Below are positions 17,415 to 28,300 of a stretch of DNA of 64,000 nt, piece by piece (the first letter of the stretch is position 1; each line of letters opens with the position of its first letter). The notes beneath the pieces are model-generated. The model was given only the letters and a program-made list of their open reading frames with translations. It did no database searches and was not told the origin of the DNA. The position numbers and the translations under genes are program-made. The DNA comes from Lutibacter sp. Its GTDB lineage: Bacteria > Bacteroidota > Bacteroidia > Flavobacteriales > Flavobacteriaceae. Location of the stretch: contig DAIDMK010000008.1 in NCBI GenBank assembly GCA_027449025.1, positions 40,509 to 104,508 on the forward strand, read 5' to 3'.

Positions 17415-17962
17415 ATTTTACGGAAGTTGAAATACAATTTAGCAGATGATTTTAAATTTAAAGTGGCGATGTCATTGATGGTAATTACACTTCCATCGTC
17501 ACTAGGTGTAAGAAAAATGTGAAAACCAAAATATTGCGTATTGTAAATAACGGAAATATCTTCTTTTGGAATTTCGACAATGGTAGTTATTTCAGGCGAG
17601 TTTTCAGGCACGTTTATAATGGGTTGCAACTCATAAATTGGCTGTTTATATTTATCGTAAAATATGATGCTGATCCTAAAAGTTCGGTTGAAACCGTTTT
17701 TGGTAATAATGGTAAATTCCAATTTTTCCAAGTAAGCCTTGTAATCAGTAGAAATCGGAGCTTCTATTAAATCGAAGGTTTCGGTTATTTCCTGATTAAA
17801 CTGGTCTAAAAACTTTGGTGCGGTTAAATTTAGATATACCAGAGTTGAATTATACGTAGTGTTTATGTTAGCGTCGTCCAATTGGTTAAAATCGACCTCC
17901 TTTGTACAACTTTGAAAAACTAAAAAAACCAATGCAGATGCTATAAATTTTGTGATTTTCAT
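17411..17962 (-). CDS. lipoprotein of unknown function
   Basis: About 183 residues when started at the ATG giving MKITKFIASALVFLVFQSC. I prefer this to a TTG 30 bases upstream because it yields a clean lipoprotein signal with lipobox FQSC and acyl-Cys19. The mature part is beta-rich (FRISIIFYDKYKQPIYEL) without a recognised motif. It overlaps the downstream barrel gene by 4 bases, suggesting a lipoprotein-barrel pair, and lies 33 bases after the phosphatase gene on the same strand. Confidence 0.75.
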   Translation of the reverse strand: MKITKFIASALVFLVFQSCTKEVDFNQLDDANINTTYNSTLVYLNLTAPKFLDQFNQEITETFDLIEAPISTDYKAYLEKLEFTIITKNGFNRTFRISIIFYDKYKQPIYELQPIINVPENSPEITTIVEIPKEDISVIYNTQYFGFHIFLTPSDDGSVITINDIATLNLKSSAKLYFNFRKI

Positions 17963-17995
17963 AAAAGATGATTGGATTTGTGATTTATTCAAATA

Positions 17996-18679
17996 TCACA
18001 AATACCGTTTTATTTCAATTAATTTGGTGACCGATATAATGTTTTCTGACACTGGCTGCGCGTTAAAATTGCAGAAAATAACTTCAAATCCCGCATCTTT
18101 TGCTCCCATAATGTCAGCTTCCCAATTGTCACCGATCATAATTGATTCTTTGGAAACAGCTTTCGTAACATCTAAAGCATAGTCAAAGATAATGCGATTT
18201 GGTTTTTTTACCCCTGCGTCTTCAGAAGTAATTATTTTATCAAAATACTTTGTTAAACCTGAATTTTCAATCTTTTTATACTGTACTTCATTAAACCCAT
18301 TAGTAATAATGTGAAGTTTATAATTCACATACAAATGTGCCAAAATTTCATGAGTTCCTTCAAATAATTTATTATGTTGTGGCAAAACATTGATATAATC
18401 CACCGACAAATTTTCTAAAAGCTGGATGTCAAAATTTTCCTTTATTTTCACAAAAGTGTCTTTTAGCCTGCCCAATCTGAGTTCTTCCTTGGTTACTTTT
18501 TCCTCACGATATAATTTCCAATAACGTTCATTAATTCCCCGATAATAATTCAAAAACTTTTGCAGGTCAGCTTTTACATGATGTTTTTTAAAAACAGTTT
18601 CAAAAGCGATATCAGAATTGGCTTCAAAATCCCAAAGTGTATGGTCTAAATCGAAAAATATGTGCTTAATGTGTTTCAT
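17996..18679 (-). CDS. YjjG-family HAD nucleotidase
   Basis: 227 residues, HAD superfamily. Motif I DLDHTLWDF (about 11-19) holds the nucleophile Asp, motif II ITNGF is near 130, motif III is the Lys in AGVKKP (about 155), and motif IV is GDNWEADIMGA (about 178-188). The helical cap and the ITNGF/GDN pattern match YjjG-type pyrimidine nucleotidases, which clear non-canonical nucleotides. Cytoplasmic. First gene of a minus-strand group with two envelope genes, a grouping without obvious functional meaning. Confidence 0.88.
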   Translation of the reverse strand: MKHIKHIFFDLDHTLWDFEANSDIAFETVFKKHHVKADLQKFLNYYRGINERYWKLYREEKVTKEELRLGRLKDTFVKIKENFDIQLLENLSVDYINVLPQHNKLFEGTHEILAHLYVNYKLHIITNGFNEVQYKKIENSGLTKYFDKIITSEDAGVKKPNRIIFDYALDVTKAVSKESIMIGDNWEADIMGAKDAGFEVIFCNFNAQPVSENIISVTKLIEIKRYL

Positions 18680-18795
18680 TTATATTATTTTGCACAATGT
18701 ACTTAAATTGCGCTTAAAATTAAAAAATACCAATTACAAATTATATAATTCAGAAGAATGTTAATTAAAAACAAATTTAAAATACGGGTATCTTC

Positions 18796-20088
18796 TTAAA
18801 TAACAGTTGCTTTATAAATATTTGTCCAGCCAGCCCAGTACTCATCTTCACATAAAGTTTCGTTATGAAAAACTGAAATAAATGTACCATTGACTTTTTG
18901 TACTTCATTTTTTAAGGCCAAAATCTTGGCCAAACTTTCACCATTGGAAAGTTGCATATGTTGCTTTAAAGTAACGTCGGTAACTGTAAAAGGAAATATT
19001 TTTAAGGGCGTCAAAATTTCAAAATCCAGATCGTAAAAATAGAATGGCGTACAGGTACTCGCCCTAAAACCAGCCAATTTTTCATAACCCATTGTATAAT
19101 CTTCCGTCAAATCTATATCCAATAAATTCTGGTAGGTATCAGGTAAACTTAAGCGCAAATAATGTTGGCAAGAACAAGTTACTGGTCTGTTTATGATATA
19201 TTCTAAACGCAATTTTTCCCTTTTTAGCTTTTCTGCATTTTTTAATGTAAAATATGAAGGTATTAGACCGACTTTTGCATAGTCCGCCATTGATTTTATT
19301 AAGGATTTGAAATTAATATTTGATGAGGAAATATTTTTATCGAAGGTGGTATAATCTCCTATTGAAAAGAAGAAAATTGTGTCCACTTTATGGTCTACTT
19401 TAATTTTCAACAGTGTCGAAAAAGTATCATAAGGATCTTCCCTAAAATTTAAAATGGTCAGCAATCGGTTTCTGAAATTTATGAATTTAAAATTCAACAA
19501 ATCCTTTAAAAACCCACCAATTGTGCGCACCACACCTTTATTCTTATAAACAAAAGCCATATCAACATTGATGGTTGACAGCAATTTAAATTCCCTATTG
19601 ACGTAATTATAATTTGGAAATTTAATTTTCAGCAATTCTAAAAACTTAAAAGCCCAAATATCAACAACAGGTTTTTCTAAAAACCCATTTTTATAGGCCA
19701 AACTTTCGACAGCTGAAAATCGTTCATGCACATCTTGCACATAGGGTAAATATTCTTCATACCTACTTATAAGATAAAAACTTGCGGCAAAAATATCAAA
19801 TGGAATTGTTGAGGATTCCTTGGTTGGAAAAAAACAAGGTACATTATCCCATTCATAAATCTTGATATCAATATCATTGATGCCTTGCTCAAATAACAAA
19901 TCATGGCTCCAAATAAAGAATTCGGAACCCAAAGGAGATTTAGAATAGGTTATTTTTGGCCCGTTATGTGCCACAAACTCATTAACTTTTGAAGTAAATG
20001 TTACGGGTATTTTAAGTATTCGACCAAAAAAATGTTTAAAGATATAGTTGATTCTTGGCGTTATTTTAGGCGTATAAATGAGCAGCAT
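18796..20088 (-). CDS. polysaccharide-deacetylase-like protein, possibly inactive
   Basis: 430 residues, no signal peptide. The N-terminal ~150 residues are a domain often found before NodB-like domains in this group (GSEFFIWSHDLLF, AASFYLISRYEEY). The C-terminal part resembles a NodB fold: motif 1 is degenerate (STINVDMAF, one Asp instead of TFDD) and motif 2 keeps a single His (CSCQHYLRL). Either a divergent enzyme acting on cell-surface polysaccharide or a non-catalytic relative. It lies next to radC on the same strand with 87 bases between. Confidence 0.6.
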   Translation of the reverse strand: MLLIYTPKITPRINYIFKHFFGRILKIPVTFTSKVNEFVAHNGPKITYSKSPLGSEFFIWSHDLLFEQGINDIDIKIYEWDNVPCFFPTKESSTIPFDIFAASFYLISRYEEYLPYVQDVHERFSAVESLAYKNGFLEKPVVDIWAFKFLELLKIKFPNYNYVNREFKLLSTINVDMAFVYKNKGVVRTIGGFLKDLLNFKFINFRNRLLTILNFREDPYDTFSTLLKIKVDHKVDTIFFFSIGDYTTFDKNISSSNINFKSLIKSMADYAKVGLIPSYFTLKNAEKLKREKLRLEYIINRPVTCSCQHYLRLSLPDTYQNLLDIDLTEDYTMGYEKLAGFRASTCTPFYFYDLDFEILTPLKIFPFTVTDVTLKQHMQLSNGESLAKILALKNEVQKVNGTFISVFHNETLCEDEYWAGWTNIYKATVI

Positions 20089-20175
20089 TAATGATGTTGT
20101 TTATTTGTTGATGTGTTTAATCGTGTAATTGTTGTGACATTTATTAAAATTATAGCATACGAATTAAATTGTGGC

Positions 20176-20853
20176 TTAAAGTAAATTCTCATCGGCAAAG
20201 CTAAAATACGCATTTTCGGTAATAATTATATGATCAAGCACTTTTATGTCTAAGGTTTCTCCGGCAAGTTTTAATTTGCTGGTTATTGATTTATCGGCTT
20301 GGCTAGGCTGCAATTTTCCCGAAGGATGATTATGACATAGAATAATAGCGGTTGAAAATAATTCAATTCCCTTTTTAAACACGAGCCTCACATCAACCAA
20401 AGTGCCTGTTAACCCACCCTTACTCAACTGTTCTTTGTGCAGCACTTTATTGGAATTGTTTAGATAAACGATCCAAAACTCCTCGTGGTGCAATTCTCCA
20501 ATTAGCGGTTGCATAATCTCAAAAACGGCTTTACTACCTGTAATTTGAGGTTTTTCTGTTGCTTCTTCAAGCCTTCTTCTACGGCCAAGTTCCAACGCGG
20601 TGATAATAGAAATGGCTTTTGCTTCACCAATTCCCTTAAATTTTTGTAAATCGGCAACCGACATTTTTCCTAGTTGGTTTAAATTATTGTCGATTGAAGC
20701 TAAGATTTTCTTAGATAAAGCCACAGCTGTCTCATTTCTGCTTCCCGAACCAATTAAAATTGCGATTAATTCAGCATCTGACAATGCCGCTTTTCCTTTC
20801 AATAAAAGCTTTTCTCGAGGTCTGTCGTCTTCCGCCCAAGATTTAATGGACAT
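20176..20853 (-). CDS. radC: RadC family JAB/MPN-domain protein
   Basis: About 225 residues from the ATG giving MSIKSWAEDDRPREKLL, the usual RadC start. Longer frames begin with a TTG at 20892, which lies inside a minus-strand TATATTTG promoter box (20890-20897), or with an ATG at 20874 only about 10 nt beyond the expected transcript start. Helix-hairpin-helix-like region with KFKGIGEAKA, then the JAMM metal site HNHPSG with a downstream Asp (PSQAD). Often annotated as DNA repair protein, although the biochemical role is unsettled. Divergent from trkA. Confidence 0.88.
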   Translation of the reverse strand: MSIKSWAEDDRPREKLLLKGKAALSDAELIAILIGSGSRNETAVALSKKILASIDNNLNQLGKMSVADLQKFKGIGEAKAISIITALELGRRRRLEEATEKPQITGSKAVFEIMQPLIGELHHEEFWIVYLNNSNKVLHKEQLSKGGLTGTLVDVRLVFKKGIELFSTAIILCHNHPSGKLQPSQADKSITSKLKLAGETLDIKVLDHIIITENAYFSFADENLL

Positions 20854-20889
20854 TGAATTATTATTGTATATCATAGCATATTTTTTTAT

Positions 20890-20897
20890 CAAATATA
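20890..20897 (-). promoter_or_regulatory. -7 box for radC that decides its start
   Basis: Minus-strand TATATTTG, exact TAnnTTTG. It overlaps the upstream TTG codon of the longest radC frame, which argues that translation begins at the ATG at 20853 instead. Confidence 0.5.
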
Positions 20898-20903
20898 AGA
20901 TTA

Positions 20904-20911
20904 TATCTTTG
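20904..20911 (+). promoter_or_regulatory. candidate -7 box for trkA
   Basis: TATCTTTG, exact TAnnTTTG, 16 bases before the trkA ATG and back to back with the radC box. The -33 region is not clear. Confidence 0.4.
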
Positions 20912-20927
20912 CCTAAATATTCTGTAT

Positions 20928-22274
20928 ATGAAAATTATTATTGCTGGTGCCGGAGATGTTGGTTTCCATTTGGCAAAACTGCTATCTTATGAGTCTCAAG
21001 ATATTTATTTAGTAGATCTAAATGTTGAAAAACTTGAGTACGCCAGTAACCATATTGATGTGATTACCAAAAAAGGTGACGCCACGTCTATCAAGCTTTT
21101 AAAAGAAATTCACATAGACAAGGCTGATATTTTTTTGGCGGTAACAGAATCTCAAAACACAAATTTCACCTTAGCTGTCCTGGCAAAAAAATTAGGTGCA
21201 AAAAAAACTATTGCACGTGTTTCAAATCATGAATTCACAGTAAATTCTGAAATTGACTTTGCCGAATTGGGCATTGACAGTATGATTTCTCCAGGGGAAT
21301 TGGCCGCCGATGAAATAAAAATGTTGTTAAATCAATCGGCATTTAATGATACCATTGAATTTGAAAATGGCGCATTAAATATTTTAGGAAGCACTTTAGA
21401 TTATAATTCTCCATTAATAAATTTAACGGTTCAAGAAGCTCGAGAACGCTTTTCGGATATAGAGTTTATTACAATTGCTATAAAACCTATCAACAGTAGC
21501 GAAACTATAATTCCTAGAGGAAATACCATTTACAAAGCTAAGAATCAAATTTATTTCTCTGCACCAAAAGAAAGCCTTAAAAAACTCTATAAATTAATGG
21601 GAAAAATGCCCTTTGATGTAAAAGATGTGATGATTTTAGGTGCCGGTAAAATTGGGGTTAAAGCTGCAAGAAATTTATGCGACAACAGATTTAATGTCAA
21701 ACTGATTGAAATAGAAAAAGAAAGAGCTAAAGAAGTTGCAGAAAAACTGCCAAATGCATTAATTATTTGGGGAGATGGAAGAATTGTTGAGCTTTTGGAT
21801 GAAGAGAACCTCTCAGAAATGGATGCTTTTGTGGCTGTAACAGGCAATTCTGAAACAAATATTATGTCGTGCCTTATTGCAAAATCCAAGGGCGTTAAAA
21901 AAACAATTGCTTTGGTTGAAAACATGGATTACATCAACATTTCTCAAACCATAGGAATTGACACTTTAATCAATAAAAAATTATTGGCGGCAAATGCCAT
22001 TTTAAAATATGTTCGCAAAGGTGATGTGTTGAAACTCGCAAACCTTCATAATGTTGATGCAGAAGTTTTGGAGTTTAGGGTTAAAGAAAATTCTTTGGTT
22101 ACAAAAAATTTAATTAGAGATATAAATCTTACTAAAAAAGCTGTTTTTGGTGGTGTCATCAGAAATGGAGTCGCACTTATGACTTTTGGTGATTTTCAAA
22201 TTTTGGCAGGTGATAAAGCAGTGGTATTTTGCTTGCCGGAAGCCATCAATAAAGTTGAAAAACTCTTCAACTAA
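20928..22274 (+). CDS. trkA: Trk potassium uptake regulatory subunit TrkA
   Basis: 448 residues with the duplicated TrkA layout: RCK-N domain 1 (Rossmann GAGDVGFHLA at about 6-15, Asp31 for NAD), TrkA-C 1 at about 140-220, RCK-N domain 2 (GAGKIGVKAA at about 237-246), and TrkA-C 2 at the C-terminus. Cytoplasmic ring that gates TrkH in response to NAD(H)/ATP. It ends 2 bases before trkH, so the two form an operon. Confidence 0.95.
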   Translation: MKIIIAGAGDVGFHLAKLLSYESQDIYLVDLNVEKLEYASNHIDVITKKGDATSIKLLKEIHIDKADIFLAVTESQNTNFTLAVLAKKLGAKKTIARVSNHEFTVNSEIDFAELGIDSMISPGELAADEIKMLLNQSAFNDTIEFENGALNILGSTLDYNSPLINLTVQEARERFSDIEFITIAIKPINSSETIIPRGNTIYKAKNQIYFSAPKESLKKLYKLMGKMPFDVKDVMILGAGKIGVKAARNLCDNRFNVKLIEIEKERAKEVAEKLPNALIIWGDGRIVELLDEENLSEMDAFVAVTGNSETNIMSCLIAKSKGVKKTIALVENMDYINISQTIGIDTLINKKLLAANAILKYVRKGDVLKLANLHNVDAEVLEFRVKENSLVTKNLIRDINLTKKAVFGGVIRNGVALMTFGDFQILAGDKAVVFCLPEAINKVEKLFN

Positions 22275-22276
22275 CA

Positions 22277-23776
22277 ATGAAAAATCTCAACATTCAAATA
22301 ATAATCAGCTTTCTTGGATTGACATCCATGTTAAATGGTCTATTTATGTTCTTTGCCGTACCTTTTAGCATTTATTATGATGAATTTGAAAAATGGGGTA
22401 TTTTGTATGCTGGAATTACAACAATCGCCTTTGGTTTTTTATTGTGGTTTTTTAATAGAAATGCTAAGAAAAGCCTTGGAAAAAAAGAAGGGTATCTCAT
22501 TGTTACTTTAGGATGGTTAATGCTCTCCTTTACCGGAACTTTACCATACGTTTTTACCGATACCATTCCCATTTATACCAATGCCTTTTTTGAAACTATT
22601 TCTGGATATTCAACAACTGGCGCTTCTATATTAACTGATATTGAAGCAATGCCAAAAGGCATCTTATTTTGGCGAAGTGCCACACATTGGATTGGCGGTA
22701 TGGGAATTATTGTGTTAACCGTGGCTATTTTACCTATGTTAGGGATTGGGGGAATGCAACTTTTTATGGCGGAAGCACCAGGGCCATCAACAGATAAATT
22801 GCATCCAAGAATTACAGAAACGGCAAAAAGGCTTTGGATTATTTATTTTTTATTAACCATTGCAGAATTCTCTCTGCTTAAAATTGCAGGGATGAACTGG
22901 TTTGATGCCCTTAATCATGCCATGGCAACTATGAGCACAGGTGGATTTTCAACAAAAAATGCAAGTGTTGCTTATTGGAATGGCTATCCAATCATACAAT
23001 ATATTATAACCCTGTTTATGTTTATTGCGGGTGCCAATTTTGTGTTGTCCTATTTTGCTTTAAAAGGAAAAATTAGAAGGGTTTTTAACAATGAAGAATT
23101 TAGATATTACTTTTTTGGAACAATTGCTTTATCTATTGTAATCGCAGTTATCATCGTAAACTTTCAAGACCCTAATTTGGTAACTTCCATAAATCATCCA
23201 AAGCCTTGGGGTGAAACCGAAAGTGCTTTTAGGCATGCAGCTTTTCAAGTTACCTCAATTTTAACGACCACAGGATTTGTGTCTGCCGATTTCACCATGT
23301 GGAGCTCCTTGGCAACAATGTTAATATTTTCACTTTTTTTTATTGGAGGCTCTGCAGGCTCAACAGCGGGTGGAATTAAAATTGTTCGTCATATTATTAT
23401 GATTAAAAATACTTTTTTTGAATTTAAAAAATTATTGCATCCAAATGCCATTATTCCTGTTCGATATAATGGTGTGGGAGTTCCTAAAAATATTATTTAC
23501 AATATCTTGCCTTTTTTTGTATTGTATATGTTAATTTTTATAGTAAGCTCGATAATATTAACATTTTTTGGATTGGATTTTGTGACAGCAATAGGTGCAA
23601 CCGCCTCTTCATTGGGGAATATTGGACCAGCTCTTGGAACTTTAGGCCCAGTGAATAATTATGCGCATTTATCCATAGGCGCAAAATGGATTTGCTCCTT
23701 TTTGATGCTAATTGGAAGATTGGAATTATTTACGGTGCTTATATTATTTACGCCTTTCTTTTGGAGTAAAAATTAA
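22277..23776 (+). CDS. trkH: Trk potassium uptake channel subunit TrkH
   Basis: 499 residues with repeated membrane-pore-membrane units. Selectivity-filter segments are seen as SGYSTTGAS, ATMSTGGFS, SILTTTGFV and ATASSLGNIGP, each with the conserved pore Gly. Inner-membrane K+ channel that works with TrkA encoded 2 bases upstream. Its stop overlaps the convergent mpl stop by 4 bases, leaving no room for a separate terminator. Confidence 0.95.
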   Translation: MKNLNIQIIISFLGLTSMLNGLFMFFAVPFSIYYDEFEKWGILYAGITTIAFGFLLWFFNRNAKKSLGKKEGYLIVTLGWLMLSFTGTLPYVFTDTIPIYTNAFFETISGYSTTGASILTDIEAMPKGILFWRSATHWIGGMGIIVLTVAILPMLGIGGMQLFMAEAPGPSTDKLHPRITETAKRLWIIYFLLTIAEFSLLKIAGMNWFDALNHAMATMSTGGFSTKNASVAYWNGYPIIQYIITLFMFIAGANFVLSYFALKGKIRRVFNNEEFRYYFFGTIALSIVIAVIIVNFQDPNLVTSINHPKPWGETESAFRHAAFQVTSILTTTGFVSADFTMWSSLATMLIFSLFFIGGSAGSTAGGIKIVRHIIMIKNTFFEFKKLLHPNAIIPVRYNGVGVPKNIIYNILPFFVLYMLIFIVSSIILTFFGLDFVTAIGATASSLGNIGPALGTLGPVNNYAHLSIGAKWICSFLMLIGRLELFTVLILFTPFFWSKN

Positions 23777-25125
23777 ATCAACTCCTTAAATTTATTAAAA
23801 TCCAACCCCCCGTAATCACCTGAACTCATTAGCAAAACAACAGTATTTTCAAAATTTTGGTTGAATAAAAAGTCCCTGAATTCGACTGGATTTGTATAAA
23901 CAATCAAATCATCGCGCTCAAATGCGGCTTTAATTTGTAGTTCAGTAATTTTTTCGAGTCGTTTTATTTCAACGGCATGTGGCGAATAAAAAACAACAGC
24001 TTTATCGGCGCTATTTAATGCGCCTTTATATTCTTTTAAAAATTCGGCATTTAAACTACTGTAAGTATGCAATTCCAAACAAGCCAACAACTTTTTACTG
24101 ACATATTGGTTTTTTACTGCAATTGTTGTGGCTTCAACTTTACTTGGTGAGTGCGCAAAATCTTTAAAAACTATTGTTGATTCACTTTCTGCAATTTTCT
24201 CCAAACGCTTGCTGGCACCTTTAAAACTTGAAATCGCCTCATAAAAATCGGCTTCATCAACACCCATATGCTGACAAATCCACTTTGCGCCAGCTAAATT
24301 TTGCAAATTATGCTTTCCAAAAATTTCCAAGGGCACTTCACCCAAAGAAGTTTCAATAAGCGTTTTGCCATTTTTAATGCTGTAATTTGGTGTGTGATAT
24401 GGATATTTTTGAATAGAATTTGTGGCTTGTTCCACCACACTTCTCACTTCTGAATCCTCTTCATTGTACACTATAATACCGCCATTGGTGATTGAATTTA
24501 CAAAAATTGAAAACTGCTCCACATAATTTTCATAGGTTGGAAAAACATTGATATGGTCCCACGCAATTCCACTTAAAAGAGCAATATTAGGTTTGTACAA
24601 ATGAAATTTCGGACGCATATCAATGGGGCTCGATAAATACTCATCGCCTTCAAGTACCATAAATTCATTTTCATCAGTTAAATGCACCATAGTGTTAAAA
24701 CCCTCCAACTGAGCACCAACCATATAATCGACCGCTATTTCGTGATAGTGAAGCACATGTAGAATCATGGAGGTGATGGTAGTTTTTCCGTGTGAGCCGC
24801 CAATAACCACGCGTGTTTTATCCTTAGATTGTTCAAATAAAAACTCAGGATAGGAATATATTTTTAGCCCCAGCCTTTTCGCTTCCAACAACTCTGGATT
24901 GTCGGCTTTTGCATGCATTCCAAGAATTATAGCATCTAATTTGGGTGTAATTTTTTCTTCAAACCAACCCTCAATCTTTGGCAATAAACCCTTTGCTTTT
25001 AATCTGGATTTTGAGGGTTCAAAAATTGCATCATCGCTGCCTGTTATGGTATCTCCTTTTTGATATAAAGCCAGTGCCAAATTGTGCATCGCACTTCCTC
25101 CAATTGCAATAAAATGATAGTTCAT
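23773..25125 (-). CDS. mpl: murein tripeptide ligase Mpl
   Basis: 450 residues, Mur-ligase fold. An N-terminal Rossmann domain starts MNYHFIAIGGSAMHNLA, the ATP P-loop GSHGKTT is at 110-116, the central ligase domain has LEGDEYLSSP, and the C-terminal domain has DFAHSPSKVEATT. The start and length distinguish Mpl from MurC. Mpl joins recycled L-Ala-gamma-D-Glu-mDAP tripeptide to UDP-MurNAc, the re-entry step of peptidoglycan recycling. It is far from the other recycling genes at 45-61 kb but part of the same pathway. A TACATTTG box lies at 25146-25153. Confidence 0.93.
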   Translation of the reverse strand: MNYHFIAIGGSAMHNLALALYQKGDTITGSDDAIFEPSKSRLKAKGLLPKIEGWFEEKITPKLDAIILGMHAKADNPELLEAKRLGLKIYSYPEFLFEQSKDKTRVVIGGSHGKTTITSMILHVLHYHEIAVDYMVGAQLEGFNTMVHLTDENEFMVLEGDEYLSSPIDMRPKFHLYKPNIALLSGIAWDHINVFPTYENYVEQFSIFVNSITNGGIIVYNEEDSEVRSVVEQATNSIQKYPYHTPNYSIKNGKTLIETSLGEVPLEIFGKHNLQNLAGAKWICQHMGVDEADFYEAISSFKGASKRLEKIAESESTIVFKDFAHSPSKVEATTIAVKNQYVSKKLLACLELHTYSSLNAEFLKEYKGALNSADKAVVFYSPHAVEIKRLEKITELQIKAAFERDDLIVYTNPVEFRDFLFNQNFENTVVLLMSSGDYGGLDFNKFKELI

Positions 25126-25145
25126 GTAAAGAATTTTTATGATTT

Positions 25146-25153
25146 CAAATGTA
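25146..25153 (-). promoter_or_regulatory. candidate -7 box for mpl
   Basis: Minus-strand TACATTTG, an exact TAnnTTTG match about 20 bases before the mpl ATG; no clear -33 TTG. Confidence 0.4.
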
Positions 25154-25274
25154 AGGAAACTATTAAATAAAAGAGGAAAATATACCGTGATTCATTTAAA
25201 TTCCCATTTTAATAAAATTTTTGAGTTCATTTTTAAAAAGTAAGACATAAATTATTACATTTATAATCAGAACT

Positions 25275-25289
25275 CAACAATTATTGTTG
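25275..25289. promoter_or_regulatory. 15-bp palindrome upstream of the T9SS substrate gene
   Basis: CAACAAT-T-ATTGTTG, a perfect 7+1+7 inverted repeat 33 bases before the ATG at 25323. Position and shape suggest an operator or 5' UTR hairpin; no regulator is identified. Confidence 0.35.
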
Positions 25290-25322
25290 AAACATAAAAA
25301 AAATTAACAAACCCTAAAATTA

Positions 25323-28300
25323 ATGGAAAAAGAAAAATTCCTATTACCAAAAAAAATTGCCCTCTTACTCTTTTTTATCGCGCTATTTAACTCTAATACA
25401 AGTTTTTCACAGTGTGTCAATCCTACTCCTACAGGAGCTACTTCTCAAGTTTTTTGTAAAACAGATAACAGCACAATTGCAGATTTAGTTGCTTCTGGAG
25501 GTACTATTGTTTGGTATGATACACCTTCCGGAAGCGGATTATATGGCGGCACAGAGCCCCTTGTTAACGGCAACATCTATTATGCCGATGATGTTTCAGG
25601 AGGTAGTTGTAGCACAAGCAGATTGGCTGTAAGTGTCACTATTTATGGGGATTTCCCAACTAACGTTGATGTCGCTGTTACAAAATGTGCCATTGACAAT
25701 CCAACAATCGGCAATTTAAGCGCAACCGGCCAAAATTTAGCATGGTATGATGCGCAAACTGGTGGAAATTTACTTCCGCTTACACAACTTCTTGTGAACG
25801 GGCAAACATACTGGGTTCAGCAAACTGAAAATGGCTGTACCAGCGATCGGTTTCCAACAACTGTTAGCTTAATAGACCCCGTTACTCCCAGTACAGCGCC
25901 TATACAGTCATTTTGTAATCCGCCAAACCCAACAATCGCAGATTTAAAAGCATCCGGTGCCTCCGTTCTTTGGTACGCGTCAGAAACTTCAACAACACCT
26001 TTAAAAAGTACCGAGGTATTAATTGACGGCGAAGACTATTGGGTTGCTACAGTTACTTTTCCTTGTGTGAGCTCTAAAAGAGCCCAAACAACTGTGGTTT
26101 TAGACACCGCTCCAAATGCAGGAGAAAGCAGCTCTTTAATAGTATGTGAAGTTGATTTGGTTACCACAAATCTATTTGATTTGTTAGGTGGTACGCCAGA
26201 TACAACTGGAATTTGGACTGGACCAAGTGCCTTGTCAAACGGTTATTTAGGAACTTTTGACCCTGAAACGAATACCGAAGGAACCTATACCTATACTGTT
26301 TCAAGTACTTTAGGTATTTGCCCAGATGATTCAGCAAACATTAGCGTAACAATAACTGTGGTTCCTCCACCAACAACCGCCAATAGTTCTCAGGCTTTTT
26401 GCGAAATTGAAAAAGCAACCGTCGCCAATCTAAGTACAAACCAAAATAATGTTGTTTGGTATGATACCGAAACTTCAACAATCGCATTAGACCCTTCTGA
26501 AACACTTGTTGACGGGGAAGATTATTGGGGCGCGCTGCCCGATGCCACTTCTGGATGTGAAAGTGCCATCAGGTTAAAAATAACAGCAACCATTATTGTA
26601 ATTCCACCTCCAACAATCTCTCAAACAAATCAGGCTTTTTGCGAACTTGATAATCCGAAGGTCGAAAATTTAAGTCCAAACAGTCCTGAAATACTTTGGT
26701 ATGATACGGAATTTTCTACAATACCTTTAGCTCCTTCAGAAGCATTGGTTGATGGCGAAGACTATTGGGCTAGCCAAACAGACCCAGCTTCCACCTGTGA
26801 AAGTGCCACAAGATTGGTTGTAAATGTTTCATTTATTATTCCAAATCAACCAACCATCACAACTATTACGCAAACTTTTTGTGAAATTGACAATCCAACT
26901 ATCGCTAATTTGAACGGAACTGTTTGGTATTCGGACGACACTTTTGAAACAATAGTAGCTCCATCAGTTTTATTGATAGACGGCGAAGATTATTGGAGCC
27001 GCCAAGCAGCATCAACTAACTGTGCTAGTGATGCTATAACAGTTGTTACCGTTTCAATTATTAGTCCGCCACCACCAACAACCAGTGAACAAAGCCAGGT
27101 TTTTTGTGCTAATGACATTCCTACTGTTGATAATTTAAACCCAAGTGGAACAGGAATACTTTGGTATGCGAGCGAAACTTCCACTGCACCTTTAAAACCT
27201 GCAGATTTATTGGTTGATGGAGCATCTTATTGGGCAAGTCAAACTTCGACTTCAGGTTGTGAAAGTGCTTCAAGATTGATGGTTACCGCTGTTGTAAACA
27301 CAACGCCACCACCAACAACAACCAATGCAAATCAATCATTTTGCATAAAGGATTATTTACCAGGGAATCCAACCGTTGCCAATTTAAGCGCAAGCGGAAA
27401 TGGCATACTTTGGTACGCAACTGAGACTTCAACAACGCCTTTAAACTCAACAGACATATTGGTAAACGGCACTTATTGGGCCACACAGACCGATGCAATA
27501 ACTGGTTGTAAAAGCGCTTCAAGATTGGTGGTTGATGTAAGTGTTATCAATCCGGCAACTCCAACAACTACAGAGCTCAATCAAGCTTTTTGTTTAGCGG
27601 ATAAGCCAACGGTTGCAAATTTACAAGTTAGTGGCACATCAATTATTTGGTATGCCAACGAAACCGATACAACAGCATTAAAGAGTACTGATTCTCTTAT
27701 AAATGGTGAAGACTATTGGGCAGCGGCATCTAATGCATCAACAGGATGTGAAAGTATTGCACGTTTAAGAATAATCGTTTCCATTACTGATGTTCCTCCT
27801 GCTACAATTGTCAACGTTTCACAAACTTTTTGCGAATCTGATTTAGCAACAATTGCAAATTTAACCGTAACAGGAAACGGAATTGTTTGGTATGCTACCC
27901 AAACAGACACAACGCCGTTAGCTACAACAAGTCTATTAATAAATGGCGCTTCTTATTGGGCAGCGCAATCAAACGCCACAACAGGATGCGAAAGTTCTGT
28001 GAGGGTTGCTGCGAATGTTGCACTGACAATTGTTAAAACACCAAGCATAATTTCACAAGGAAATGAATTTTGCAAAATTAATAATCCCACAATTTCCGAT
28101 TTAAACTCGAATGTTTCCGCAAATAATGGCGGCACAATTTCTTGGTATGATTCTTATCCAAATGGAAATCTTTTAAATGCATCTACCGCATTGATTGAGG
28201 GCGAAACCTATTATGCCATAGAAACTATTGCTAATGGATGCAAAAGCTTAAATCCGCTTGAAGTTGTCGTTACTTTAGAAGCTTGTGACGAGTACGACAT

